Of a DNA stretch of 64,000 nt, positions 21,566 through 31,891 are shown one piece after another. The position numbers were made by a program, and so were the translations under genes. Source of the stretch: Cryptomeria japonica (lineage: Eukaryota; Streptophyta; Pinopsida; Cupressales; Cupressaceae); contig NC_081409.1 of assembly GCF_030272615.1 (NCBI RefSeq), positions 24,200,406 to 24,264,405 on the forward strand, given 5' to 3'. The notes beneath the pieces are model-generated. The model searched no databases and had not been told where the DNA came from. It was given only the letters and a program-made list of their open reading frames with translations. Every line of letters begins with the position of its first letter. The first letter of the stretch is position 1.

Positions 21566-22360
21566 ATGTTGGGACCAAATATGTCTTCTTGTACTCATGT
21601 CCATTTCTCTGAATTAGAAAATGGTCTTATGAAATGTGAAAATTGTAATTTCATCTTCCAATCTGGGAAAGCCCGCATGATGTCCGACAAGACTGTTTCT
21701 TTTCCTGTTCCTGATATATCTCATCAGGACGACATGATTGTTGACACTCCTGCAGACAAATCTGTTATCCTTGGAATCCTTCCCTCGTTTAAGGATTTCA
21801 TGCAATATGATACTACATGCAAGTATCAAATAGAATTTTGGCCTCAACATGTTTCCGTTACTGGTGATCAACCCGTCTCTAGTCAGATCAAGTTGCTTAA
21901 TTAGTCTAACCTCTGCATGCACAAGAAAATGCTTCTTTCACAAGACCTTCGCTATCAGCAGCAAAGTCAACTCCTTACTCAACAACAGAACTTTGCTACC
22001 ACTCAGGCTAACATGCATTCCATTCTTGCTCAATTGCAAACCCTTGAAGTCCGTTTAACTGATGAATGAAAAACTTTTATTTATGCTGAAATCGCACGTC
22101 TTTGCGTTGATTACACCTTTTCAAGAGTAAAGAAGAAGCTTGGTGGGCCGAACAACAACAAACTCAATGCCAACATGAGCAACATTTAAAAGGTCTCAAG
22201 TCTGATGTTTCTACTATAGTAAAAATTATCCAGAGAATATACACTATTTCTCAAAGTATCAGTCAAACTACATTACACCTTGAAAATACTATAGTAAAAC
22301 AAGCTAAGGAAGTCAAAACACATATGTCTGCATTTATACTAGTCTCATCTCAACCATAAA
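21566..22360 (+). pseudogene. Endogenous caulimovirid central region with Gln-rich coil
   Basis: An open piece of 112 codons with a possible C-x2-C pair (MKCENCNF) is followed after a stop at about 21902 by a Gln-rich, probably coiled-coil stretch (LRYQQQSQLLTQQQNFATTQ) and a further helical segment to about 22360 in broken frames. In living relatives a coiled-coil virion-associated part lies between movement protein and capsid. That role is inferred from position only. Confidence 0.5.
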
Positions 22361-22365
22361 AAAAT

Positions 22366-24010
22366 TTGAGCTTTCCACCTAGTCCGGGAAGTTATCTTCA
22401 AGCCCAATATTCTGGAAAGGGTTTAAATCCTAAGCTTCTAGAGCCAACTATTAAGAAAGTTTGGGACACTGCTTTGGGAAGAATGAGAGAAGATACACCA
22501 AAGGAAAAGCAACAAGGAAAACTAAAAATGGCCAGAGGAAGTGATCCATATAGGAATTTACACAACTTCAAAGCAGAAACTCCTCCCTTGGTTAACTTTG
22601 ATAGATATGATGAAGTAGAAAACATGAGTATTGATTCCATAAGATCATGGGTCAATAGTTATACATCTACTAGTTCAGGTGTCAACACTGATGATGTGAT
22701 CTGACAAGCTTTGGACTCAATAACATGAATGGCCAAAAGACTCTGGGATAGATTGGATGAATAGATCAAGTCTGTTCTCAGTTGATTATAATGTTTGTTG
22801 GTAGAATTGATTCAATGGAAATAATGGCTTATAATAGATTTATTCTAAACAAATGTAAGGATTTGTCCCTGTTCAAACAGTATTGTAAAGAATAGTATGA
22901 GAATATTTATTGGATTGGAAAAGAACAATATCAGGAAGTGATGTTTACAACTTTTGTTAAGAGCTTTAAAGGAATAGGAGAATATTATCATAAAAGAGTT
23001 TTGGAAAACTTAGTCTATGAACAACTTGAAATGAAGGAACTCACCTTTCCACAACTTGTGCAGTATCTTACAAAAATTAATGAACAAATCTGTAACGATA
23101 TGAGAAAGGAAAAAGAAATGGAAAGGGTTCGACCTTTAATATCTCCTTCAATATGAAAATAAATCACTTTAGGATTTCAGTTTATAGAACCCAGAGGTTA
23201 GAAAACTCATAAAAGAAAGTGCAAAGACAAATCTTGTTTAGGTTGTTCTAGAAAACAAGGTGAATACAGAAAGAAAAGATTTTCTAAGAAAAAGGGATTC
23301 TTTCGAAAGAAAGATACATTCAAGAGGAAATCTGACTGGAAACCAACATGTTACATCTGCAAAGGAGAACATTGTGCAAACAAATGTCCATAAAGACATA
23401 AAGGAAAACGTAGAGGGAAAGTTAGAAAACTTAAAAGTTAGACAATTCAGATGTATATCTCTACATAGATGATTATGCTTCTAACCCTGAAGATATTATT
23501 CTAACTAAGGAAGATGAAATGGATCGATCAGATAACAATGAAGAATTCTTTGATCCTGACAACAAGTCTGAAGATTCAGAAACATCTGAGGTATCATTAT
23601 TTGTTAGAATGATGTGAGGGAAAAGTTATTCTACAAACCCAACACTTGATGAAGTCATCAGTGAAATATGTAGAATAGAACAGATCTCAAATGGAATGAA
23701 TGTACGACCAAAAACATGGAGAAAAAACAAAGAAAAATTGATGAGGTTAGAAGAGAAAAAATGATACCTTCTGAATCAATCAAACAAGCCTTCATCTTTT
23801 TCCAGACCTATTGTATATTCGCATCCAGAAAAAGGCATACCTCTTAATCAAAGAATTTTTTATGAAGCACTTGCCAATGGTAGTATGGCTCGAAGAATCT
23901 GCCATAGGTATAAAATTGAGTTTCTTTGCAAGGTAATTCATCAAGCTACAGAAGAAATTCAAGAATTAGAAGATGAAGAAAATGAAAATCTTACAGAGGA
24001 ATTGATGAAA
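22366..24010 (+). pseudogene. Endogenous caulimovirid capsid-like region with zinc knuckle
   Basis: Pieces in three frames. Residues coded near 22920-23150 (FVKSFKGIGEYYHKRVLENL, then LTFPQLVQYLTKINEQICND) match the conserved end of the pararetroviral capsid core. A Lys/Arg-rich stretch follows, then CYICKGEHCANKC (about 23350-23390), a C-x2-C-x3-H-x4-C knuckle close to the capsid knuckle of this family but one residue short. An acidic Asp/Glu-rich linker (23500-23600) and a long helical segment lead to the protease. Stops and shifts are present throughout. Confidence 0.72.
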
Positions 24011-24020
24011 GGGAAAAAAA

Positions 24021-24629
24021 ATGGAAGCTTTCATTTCCTGCTTCAATGAATTTTCTCTAGTTCCTATAACCCCGACTGCTTCAACAAAAGAGGAAGAACT
24101 TTATAACCAAGAAAAAATCTATAACCCTCTTATGGAAGAAGCAATACAGGCTAAAGGATTTGATCCCAACACAGTTGAAGAAATCCCTAAACAACTCACA
24201 ACCTTTAAGCAGCCTATAACAAGTTCTTGCCCTGGTCTTGAACTGCAAATGCATTTTCAGGGAATCAAATCATATCCACTAGCTTTCTTATGGGATACTG
24301 ACACCGATCTAAACATTGCCAGATATAATTGTTTTCCTGCAAATCAGTGGATAGAAGCTATCACTGAAATTGCCTTTGGAAATGACAAACATGACTCCCA
24401 CCTGATATGTAAAGCTCCAATTGAATTCTCAGATGGACATATTGACGAAATTGTTTTTGTTCATTACGAGATAGATGGCTATGATGGGGTCATTGGTAGT
24501 GAGGCAATGAGAAATTGGGAACCAATTCTAATCACAACAGATCTTGTTACTCTAAACAAACATCAAGTTCCAAGATTGCAGATTAAGTATGCCTACACCT
24601 TTCAAACTACATTATATCCTTGTTCATGA
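24021..24629 (+). pseudogene. Endogenous caulimovirid protease-like region
   Basis: A 202-codon open piece. Residues 85-100 read PLAFLWDTDTDLNIARYNCF at the place of a retropepsin active site, with Asp-Thr-Asp where Asp-Thr-Gly is expected, so it is inactive as read. The second half (DGYDGVIGSEAMRNWEPILI) has the flap and second-lobe wording of a retroviral-type protease. Reverse transcriptase should follow in this family but does not; homology is lost before the TCAAA duplication of the next element. A TATAAAAGG word lies at about 24651. Confidence 0.65.
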
Positions 24630-24779
24630 AAAGGTTGTGGGATTGGTCTATAAAAGGTGCCCGCTCATCCATAACAAGAATAATCATGTAAGTGGCAAGT
24701 GAAAACGCCAGTGTCTATAGGAAGTCCTAGCCTGTGGCTCAAAAGTAGAGAAGTATGCTCTTCCCATATGGGAATCAAA

Positions 24780-25330
24780 TGTTGATGATTTATAGCTTTA
24801 GTCGGATAAAATTAAATGTTAAATTGGCCTTAAGGCCTTCAACATTTAATAATATATATATCATTCTAATCACCAATATGCACATTGCTTTCATTAATTA
24901 TTTATGTTTAGTTAGCACGTATTATGTCTTGTTTGCCTATCGGTGATTACACATCGCACCCCCTCATTTGGTATGCCACCCCGATTGAGGTCACAACCCC
25001 TCACCGAAATTGAACGAGTATTTATCTTCTATCGGGGGCAATTGCTAAGGGTGTGGTTGTGAGAGACCAATACTAATCGGACATATACGTCATAGGAGAG
25101 GCTGATGTAAATTTAGTGTATACGATATAGAGGGTTATGATGTTCTCTTCTAACACATATATATCTGTTTGTGGTTTGCAGAAAATATACGTGTGAAGTT
25201 AGGATATTACAATTGTTGCCTAATTTATAAAGATCATTTGCTATGCATCTTCACCCAGCAATTTATATATAAGCAAATTGATTATACTAGAAGGATTGAG
25301 TGACTAAAGGAGGAATTAATAACCTCAACA
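24780..25330 (+). repeat. LTR A of the compound element
   Basis: 551 bp, TGTTGATGATTTAT to ACCTCAACA, with terminal TGTTG and CAACA. Confidence 0.95.
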
Positions 25331-25345
25331 TGGTATCAGAGCCAG
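25331..25345 (+). promoter_or_regulatory. Primer binding site, initiator tRNA-Met (unit A)
   Basis: TGGTATCAGAGCCAG immediately after LTR A. An identical site follows LTR B at 27664-27678. Confidence 0.93.
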
Positions 25346-25429
25346 GTTTCCTTCTATAAAGCCTAATCGCCTAAAGGAAGATCCGATTACGATTAGATTG
25401 ATATCTCCTTGAAAGTTTGTATTTTAAAA

Positions 25430-26268
25430 TAACGAATGGAATCAGTTTCGAAGACAGACTTGAAGGTGCCTCAAACTATGATTCATGGAAACTATGAATG
25501 ATGTTGGTACTAAGGAAGAATGAGTTAAAAACAATAATAGATAATCCTTCTAAACCTGATGGAAAAGACAAACAGAGTCAGTGGGAAAAGAACAATATTA
25601 AAGCAATGGAGTTATTAGTAGATGGAGTAAAGAGTCATCTACTACCTCTCATTACAAGGTTAGATTCTTCATATGACATGTTCAAAGCCTTGAAAGACAT
25701 GTTTGAGATTAACAACACGAGCAAAATTGTCACACTTAAAAATCAACTTTCTAATATTAAAATGAGTAAGGAAGAGACTATCACTTCATATTTTATGAGG
25801 ATAACAGAATTAAGGAAACAACTCTCATCAATTGGTCACATTTATGATAATAAGGAGCTAACTATGATAACTCTAAATGGGCTCCCTATCTCATGGGAAA
25901 ACTTTAGACAAGGAGTTAGTGCTCGATCCAAAGTTCCCAAATTTGATAGACTAAAAGCTGACTGCATTCAAGAAGAGTGTAACCTAATATCAAGAGGAAT
26001 CATGAAACCCGTTGATGAAGATGTTCAAGTTCTAGTCTCTAGTTTGAAAAGGAAAAAGGACAAAAAGACATATGGTAATCGATCATTCAAGAAGCTTAGA
26101 AACTTCTCTAAAGTAAAATGTTTCATATGTGACGAATATGGCCACATTGCAAGAACTTGTCCTCTCAAACTTAAACTACAAGCTTCCCTTGTTGAAGTCA
26201 GAAGTCACAAATTCAGACGTATGTTCAGAAAAATATATTCTCTAGAAGAAACTCAAGATACCTTGTGA
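25430..26268 (+). pseudogene. Copia-type gag, unit A
   Basis: About 280 codons. It begins with a gag N-terminal domain (FEDRLEGASNYDSWKL), then the UBN2-like copia gag domain (KALKDMFEINNTSKIVTLKN, ITSYFMRITELRKQL), a basic stretch and a zinc knuckle CFICDEYGHIARTC (near 26127). The start codon has become ATA (unit B has ATG at 27762), and a TGA at 25495-25497 replaces the CGA of unit B. From 25498 the frame is open to TGA at 26266-26268. No protease follows the knuckle. The protein would coat the element's RNA, while enzymes would come from an autonomous partner. Confidence 0.93.
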
Positions 26269-26458
26269 TTGAGAGGGAGCTTACTAATAAAGATTGAGCA
26301 CTTCTGAGGTAAAATTGTAAATATTGATTATTATTATTAATACTAATAATTATTTTATGGGCCCTATGTAAATCATAAGGAAGTGATGACTTCCAAATGA
26401 TTTCCACTTGTATTTTGTGAAATTATTGGAAGGTGACGATCTTACAATAACTCAAGAT

Positions 26459-27035
26459 TGTGGATAGAATCGCCGACTGAGGCAATCCACACACAAGAGC
26501 TCATGGATAGAATTGCCGACTAAGGCAATCCACGTAAGAGCTTGTGGATAGAATCGTCGACTGAGGCAATCCATGTGAGAGCTCAAGGATAGAATCGCCG
26601 ATTGAGGCAATCCACACAAGAGCTCATGGATAGAATCCCCGACTGAGGCAATCCATGTAAGAGCTTGTGGATAGAATCACCAACTGAGGCAATCCACACA
26701 CAAGAGCTCATGGATAGAATTGCCGACTGAGGCAATCCATGTAAGAGCTCATGGATAGAATCGCTGACTGAGGCAATCCACGTGAGAGCTCATGGATAGA
26801 ATCGCCGACTGAGGCAATCCACGTAAGAGCTTGTGGATAGAATCGCCGACTGAGGCAATCCACGTGAGAGCTCATGGATAGAATCGCCAACTAAGGCAAT
26901 CCACACAAGAGCTTGTGGATAGAATCGCTGATAGAGGCAATCCACACAAGAGCTTATGGATAGAATCGCCAACAGAGGCAATCCACTCAAGAGTTTGTGA
27001 ATAGAATAGCCGACAGAGGCAATTCACATATTGAA
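26459..27035 (+). repeat. Hairpin minisatellite, unit A (14 copies of about 41 bp)
   Basis: Fourteen units of the type tggatagaatcgccgactga followed by ggcaatccacgtaagagct. Within each unit TGGAT pairs with ATCCA and GCC with GGC, so each can fold into a hairpin. The spacer between hairpins alternates (acacacaagagctc, cgtaagagctt, cgtgagagctc), and the long variant recurs at units 1 and 6, hinting at a five-unit higher-order repeat. Confidence 0.95.
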
Positions 27036-27114
27036 ACTATGGTCCCAAATTAAGCATCATATGATTTATGAATATTGCTCCCAATATCTTTTATCCTCCC
27101 TAGCTAAGAGGGAG

Positions 27115-27663
27115 TGTTGATGATTTATAACTTCAGTCGGATAAAATTAAATGTTAAATTGGCCTTAAGGCCTTCAACATTTAATAATATATATATCATT
27201 CTAATCACCAATATGCACATTGCTTTCATTAATTATTTATGTTTAGTTAGCACGTATTATGTCTTGTTTGCCTATCGGTGATTACACATCGCACCCCCTC
27301 ATTTGGTATGCCACCCTGATTGAGGTCACAACCCCTCACCGAAATTGAACGAGTATTTATCTTCTATCGGGGGCAATTGCTAAGGGTGTGGTTGTGAGAG
27401 ACCAATACTAATCGGACATATACGTCATAGGAGAGGCTGATGTAAATTTAGTGTATACGATATAGAGGGTTATGTTGTTCTCTTCTAACACATATATTTG
27501 TTTGTAGTATGCAGAAAATATACGTGTGAAGTCAAGATATTACAATTGCTGTGTAATTTATAAAGATCATTTGTTGTGCATCTTCACCCAACAATTTATA
27601 TATAAGCAAATTGATTATACTAGAAGGATCAAGCGACTACAGGAGGAATTAATAACCTCAACA
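27115..27663 (+). repeat. LTR B of the compound element (shared)
   Basis: 549 bp. It serves as 3' LTR of unit A (polypurine tract AAGAGGGAG at 27106-27114) and 5' LTR of unit B (primer site at 27664). Confidence 0.95.
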
Positions 27664-27761
27664 TGGTATCAGAGCCAGGTTTCCTTCTATAAAGCCTAAC
27701 CGCCTAAAGGAAGATCCGATTAAGATCAGATTGATATCTCCTTGAAAGTTTGTATTTTAAA

Positions 27762-28602
27762 ATGACGAATAGAATCAGATTCGAAGACAGACTTGAAGGT
27801 GCCTCAAACTATGATTCATGGAAACTACGAATGATGTTGGTACTAAGGAAGAATGAGTTAAAAACAATAATAGACAATCCTTCTAAACTTGATGGAAAAG
27901 ACGAACAGAGTCAGTGGGAAAAGAACAATATTAAAGCAATGGAGTTATTAGTAGATGGAGTAAAGAGTCATCTACTACCTATCATTACAAGGTTAGATTC
28001 TGCATATGACATGTTCAAAGCCTTGAAAGACATGTTTGAGATTAACAACATGAGCAAGATCCTCACACTTAAAAAATCAACTTTCTAATATTAAAATGAG
28101 TAAGGAAGAGACTATCACTTCATATTTTATGAGGATAACAGAATTAAGGAAACAACTCTCATCAATTGGTCACATTTATGATAATAAGGAGCTAACTATG
28201 ATAACTCTAAATGGGCTCCCTATCTCATGGGAAAACTTTAGACAAGGAGTTAGTGCTCGATCCAAAGTTCCCAAATTTGATAGACTAAAAGCTGACTGCA
28301 TTCAAGAAGAGTGTAACCTAATATCAAGAGGAATCATGAAACCCATTGATGAAGACGTTCAAGTTCTAGTCTCTAGTTTGAAAAGGAAAAAGGACAAAAA
28401 GACATATGGTAATCGATCATTCAAGAAGCCTAGAAACTTCTCTAAAGTAAAATGTTTCATATGTGACGAATATGGCCACATTGCAAGAACTTGTCCTCTC
28501 AAACTTAAACTACAAGCTTCCCTTGTTGAAGTCAGAAGTCACAAATTCAGACGTATGTTCAGAAAAATATGTTCTCTAGAAGAAACTCAAGATACCTTGT
28601 GA
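27762..28602 (+). pseudogene. Copia-type gag, unit B
   Basis: Nearly identical to unit A but with the ATG start kept (27762) and Arg in place of the unit A stop. One extra A in a run of six near 28076 (five in unit A) shifts the frame; the first part stops at 28086-28088 and the second part is open from 28096 to TGA at 28600-28602. The zinc knuckle CFICDEYGHIARTC is intact. Lesions in the two units differ, so neither unit makes a full gag, and the units decayed after they separated. Confidence 0.93.
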
Positions 28603-28684
28603 TTGAGAGGGAGCTTACTAATAAAGATTGAGCACTTCTGAGGTAAAATTGTAAATATTGATTATTATTATTAATACTAATAAT

Positions 28685-28748
28685 AAAAAATACAAGTGGA
28701 AATCATAAGGAAGTGACAACTTCCAAATGATTTCCACTTGTATTTTTT
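28685..28748. repeat. 64 bp near-perfect hairpin, only in unit B
   Basis: Arms 28685-28714 and 28719-28748 are 30 bases each, with two adjacent mismatches and a GACA loop. In unit A (about 26345-26420) the right arm and the inner ggaagt-acttcc stem are present, but the outer left arm has unrelated sequence. Confidence 0.95.
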
Positions 28749-28789
28749 GAAATTATTGGAAGGTGATGATCTTACAATAACTCAAGATT

Positions 28790-29278
28790 GTGGATAGAAT
28801 CGCTGACTGAGGCAATCCACACACAAGAGCTCATGGATAGAATCGCCGACTGAGGCAATCCACGTAAGAGCTTGTGGATAGAATCGCTGACTAAGGCAAT
28901 CCACGTGAGAGCTCATGGATAGAATTGCCGACTGAGGCAATCCACACAAGAGCTCATGGATAGAATCGCCGACTGAGGCAATCCACGTAAGAGCTTGTGG
29001 ATAGAATCACCGACTGAGGCAATCCACACACAAGAGCTCATGGATAGAATCGCCAACTGAGGCAATCCATGTAAGAGCTTGTGGATAGAATCGCCGACTG
29101 AGGCAATCCACGTGAGAGCTCATGGATAGAATCACCGACTGAGGCAATCCACGTAAGAGCTTGTGGATAGAATCGCTGACTGAGGCAATCCACACAAGAG
29201 CTTATGGATAGAATCGCCGATAGAGGCAATCCACTCAAGAGTTTGTGAATAGAATCGCTGACAGAGGCAATTCACATC
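28790..29278 (+). repeat. Hairpin minisatellite, unit B (12 copies of about 41 bp)
   Basis: Same unit as at 26459-27035 but two units fewer. The variant spacer acacacaagagc again follows units 1 and 6. Confidence 0.95.
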
Positions 29279-29362
29279 TTGAAACTATTGTCCCAAGATA
29301 AGCATCATACGATATATGAATATTGCTCCCAATATCTTTTATCCTCCCTAGCTAAGAGGGAG

Positions 29363-29905
29363 TGTTGATGATTTATAGCTTTAGTCGGATAAAATTAAAT
29401 GTTAAATTGGCCTTCAACATTTAATAATATATATATCATTCTAATCACCAATATGCACATTGCTTTCATTAATTATTTATGTTTAGTTAGCACGTATTAT
29501 GTCTTGTTTGCCTATTGGTGATTACACATCGCGCCCCCTCATTTGGTATGCCACCCCGATTTAGGTCACAACCTCTCACCGAAATTGAACGAGTATTTAT
29601 CTTCTATCGGGGGCAATTGCTAAGGGTGTGGTTGTGAGAGACCAATACTGATCGGACATATACGTCATAGGAGAGGCTGATGTAAATTTAGTGTATACGA
29701 TATAGAGGGTTATGTTGTTCTCTTCTAACACATATATATCTATTTGTGGTTTGCAAAAAATATATGTGTGAAGTCAGGATATTACAATTGTTGTGTAATT
29801 TATAAAGATCATTTGTTGTGCATCTTCACCTAGCAATTTATATATAAGCAAATTGATTATACTAGAAGGATCGAGTGACTAAAGGAGGAATTAATAACCT
29901 CAACA
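29363..29905 (+). repeat. LTR C of the compound element
   Basis: 543 bp. It lacks an 8 bp ttaaggcc stretch that LTRs A and B share near their start. Confidence 0.95.
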
Positions 29906-29910
29906 TCAAA

Positions 29911-30290
29911 AACTCAGACCTCATTTGAGTCATGAGTCTAATTGTCTAGAATAAGTTAAGTATGTCTTAAGTGCGTGATATATAGGGTTGTGCAGTCTAG
30001 TGATCTGTATCCCATGATCTCTGATGTAGTCAATTTATACCCAAGGGGATACAATAAGAGAGATGAGCATTTGAGGTAAACATATTAAGAAAATACATAA
30101 TACACTATCAATAGAAAAAAAATGCATTCATTCATAACACATATAAATTGTTATAGCTCCTTATATTATATTATATCATCATACAAAAGGCAGGTCTTAG
30201 TTTGTTTTGTTTCTATATTGTCTCTCCAATATCTTTATTGCCTATTATTTACATTCATTACATATATGTTTTCCCATGAAGGCACGACTC
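29911..30290. other. No gene seen
   Basis: AT-rich flank of the compound element. Short open pieces only; it may include decayed pararetroviral sequence to the right of the insertion. Confidence 0.35.
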
Positions 30291-30653
30291 CTAAGGACAT
30301 CTAGTGACTCCTTCTTGCCTCGCAAATCCTTTGTGGTAGCCTGCGATAAGATTGATCTTCTTGTTATGGCCCCTTGACCTACTAACAAGCACCACTAAAC
30401 ATAGTGAAAATATAACCATTGGTGGATCTTCTACTTTTATGTCACCTGGCCAATTTGAATCCACATATCCATGAATACTCACAAAATGTTGATGTCCAAT
30501 ATGGTAAGCATGAAAATGCCATGAATACTTGGAAGTAACCCCCAAATATCTAAACACTCTCTTAATTGCATCCCAATGAATCCATCTAGGATTAGCCATA
30601 TATCGACTCAAGATTCCCATTGCTTGGACAATGTTTGGTCTAGTACAAACCAT
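30291..30653 (-). pseudogene. Copia reverse transcriptase end and RNase H fragment
   Basis: MVCTRPNIVQAMGILSRYMA and HWDAIKRVFRYLGVTSKYSW are the segment after the polymerase core, and GYVDSNWPGDI is the first RNase H Asp motif. The reading ends before the remaining RNase H motifs. Confidence 0.88.
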
Positions 30654-30848
30654 AGCATATATAAGGTCGCCAACAACACTTGCATATGGTACATGGCCAT
30701 CTCCTACACCTTAGTAGGAGATTTTGGACAATCTTCCATAGATAACTTTGTTCCTTATGCAATAGGAACTATCATAGATCTATAAGTTATCATGCAGAAT
30801 CTCTCCAACACCAAATTCACATACTCTTGGCTTAACTAAAGCTTTTTG

Positions 30849-31266
30849 TTAGATCTCTCTTCTAATCTCCATTCCCAAAATGTACTTAGTTGCACCTAGA
30901 TATTTCATTTCAAATTGTGTTGACAACTGAGACTTCAAATCAGAAATCAAATAATCATTCCCAAACAGTAACATCATCCACATATAATGCAATAATGACA
31001 ATGTGACCATTGTTAATTTTGAAGTAAACACAATGAACAAAGACCTCTGAAATCCCAATCTCAACAAATAGGTATGAAACTTTTGGTACCACATCCTTGG
31101 AGATTGTTTTAGACCATACAAAGACTTTTTCAACTTTTAGACCATACAAAGACTTTTTCAACTTGTAAACCAAATTTTCTTTACCTTTCACCACAAAATG
31201 CTTTGGCAGTGACATACATATTTCTTCCTCCAAATAACCATGAAGGAATTTTGCCTTCACATCCAT
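30849..31266 (-). pseudogene. Copia reverse transcriptase core
   Basis: MDVKAKFLHGYLEEEICMSL holds the first catalytic Asp region, with Lys for the usual Asn or Thr after Ala. KKSLYGLKQSPRMWYQKFHT and the catalytic YVDD box (IALYVDDV or LLHYMWMM by frame) follow. A duplication of about 29 bp, agaccatacaaagacttttt and its flank, at 31108-31167 breaks the frame. Confidence 0.9.
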
Positions 31267-31534
31267 TGGCTCAATTTCCTAGTCATGAGTTGTAGCAAGT
31301 GATAACAAGAACCAAATGGCTATCAGCTTTGCAATGAGAGAGAAAGTCTTAGGTGCATAATCTATTTTCTCAACTTGGTAATACCCCTTTGCAACCAACT
31401 ATGTTGTATGCTTCTCAACACTACCATCGTGACCTAACTTCTTAAATGCCCATTTACATCTCATAGGCTTGTGTCCTTCAGGCGAAGGTACAAGATCCTA
31501 AGTATTATTCTTTTTCAAAGAAGCCAACTCTTTG

Positions 31535-31870
31535 TCAATAGCTTTTTATCCATGAATTTGCATCACTCATAGCCTCTTTAACAGTCCTAGGCTCATCAAT
31601 ATTTGCAATCAAAGCAAAAACGTAACTGGGACCTAATATTGAATACCCAAACCTATTTGGTTGCTTCTTGATTCTCGTAGACCTCCTCAAAGATTGTGGT
31701 TGAGGTTCTTCATAATTTTCTGAACTTTCAAAGTTACTAGAGCTCTCATCATCATCAAGTCCATTATGAGCTCGTAGTTCCTCTTTCTCAAGGGTATAAG
31801 GAACTTGGACTACCTCCTTATTATGGTTTTCCTCTTTCTCTAGATGTAGCTCAATGGCGGAAGGTTTCAT
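31535..31870 (-). pseudogene. Copia integrase-reverse transcriptase linker
   Basis: A charged segment ending in SLRRSTRIKKQPNRFGYS and EPRTVKEAMSDANSWIKS, the usual lead-in to copia reverse transcriptase. Confidence 0.85.
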
Positions 31871-31891
31871 CTCTTAAAACAACACTTCTAG

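Larger units (their letters stand above)
24775..29910 (+). mobile_element. Compound gag-only LTR element: LTR-gag-LTR-gag-LTR
   Basis: Three nearly identical LTRs (24780-25330, 27115-27663, 29363-29905) enclose two internal regions of 1,784 and 1,699 bp. The whole unit is flanked by one 5 bp target duplication TCAAA (24775-24779, 29906-29910). Each internal region holds an initiator-Met primer site, a copia-type gag, a minisatellite and a polypurine tract, with no protease, integrase or reverse transcriptase. This fits a non-autonomous gag-only (TR-GAG type) element expanded by unequal recombination between LTRs, or inserted as a tandem. Confidence 0.95.

Noticed and set aside
24640-24670. 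TATAAAAGG as a pararetroviral promoter
   Set aside because: The word is present, but no leader, primer site or downstream viral reading supports it.
26459-27035. Regular 41 bp repeats that look like a CRISPR array
   Set aside because: The repeats are contiguous without unique spacers, lie inside a plant LTR element and vary between units. This is a minisatellite.
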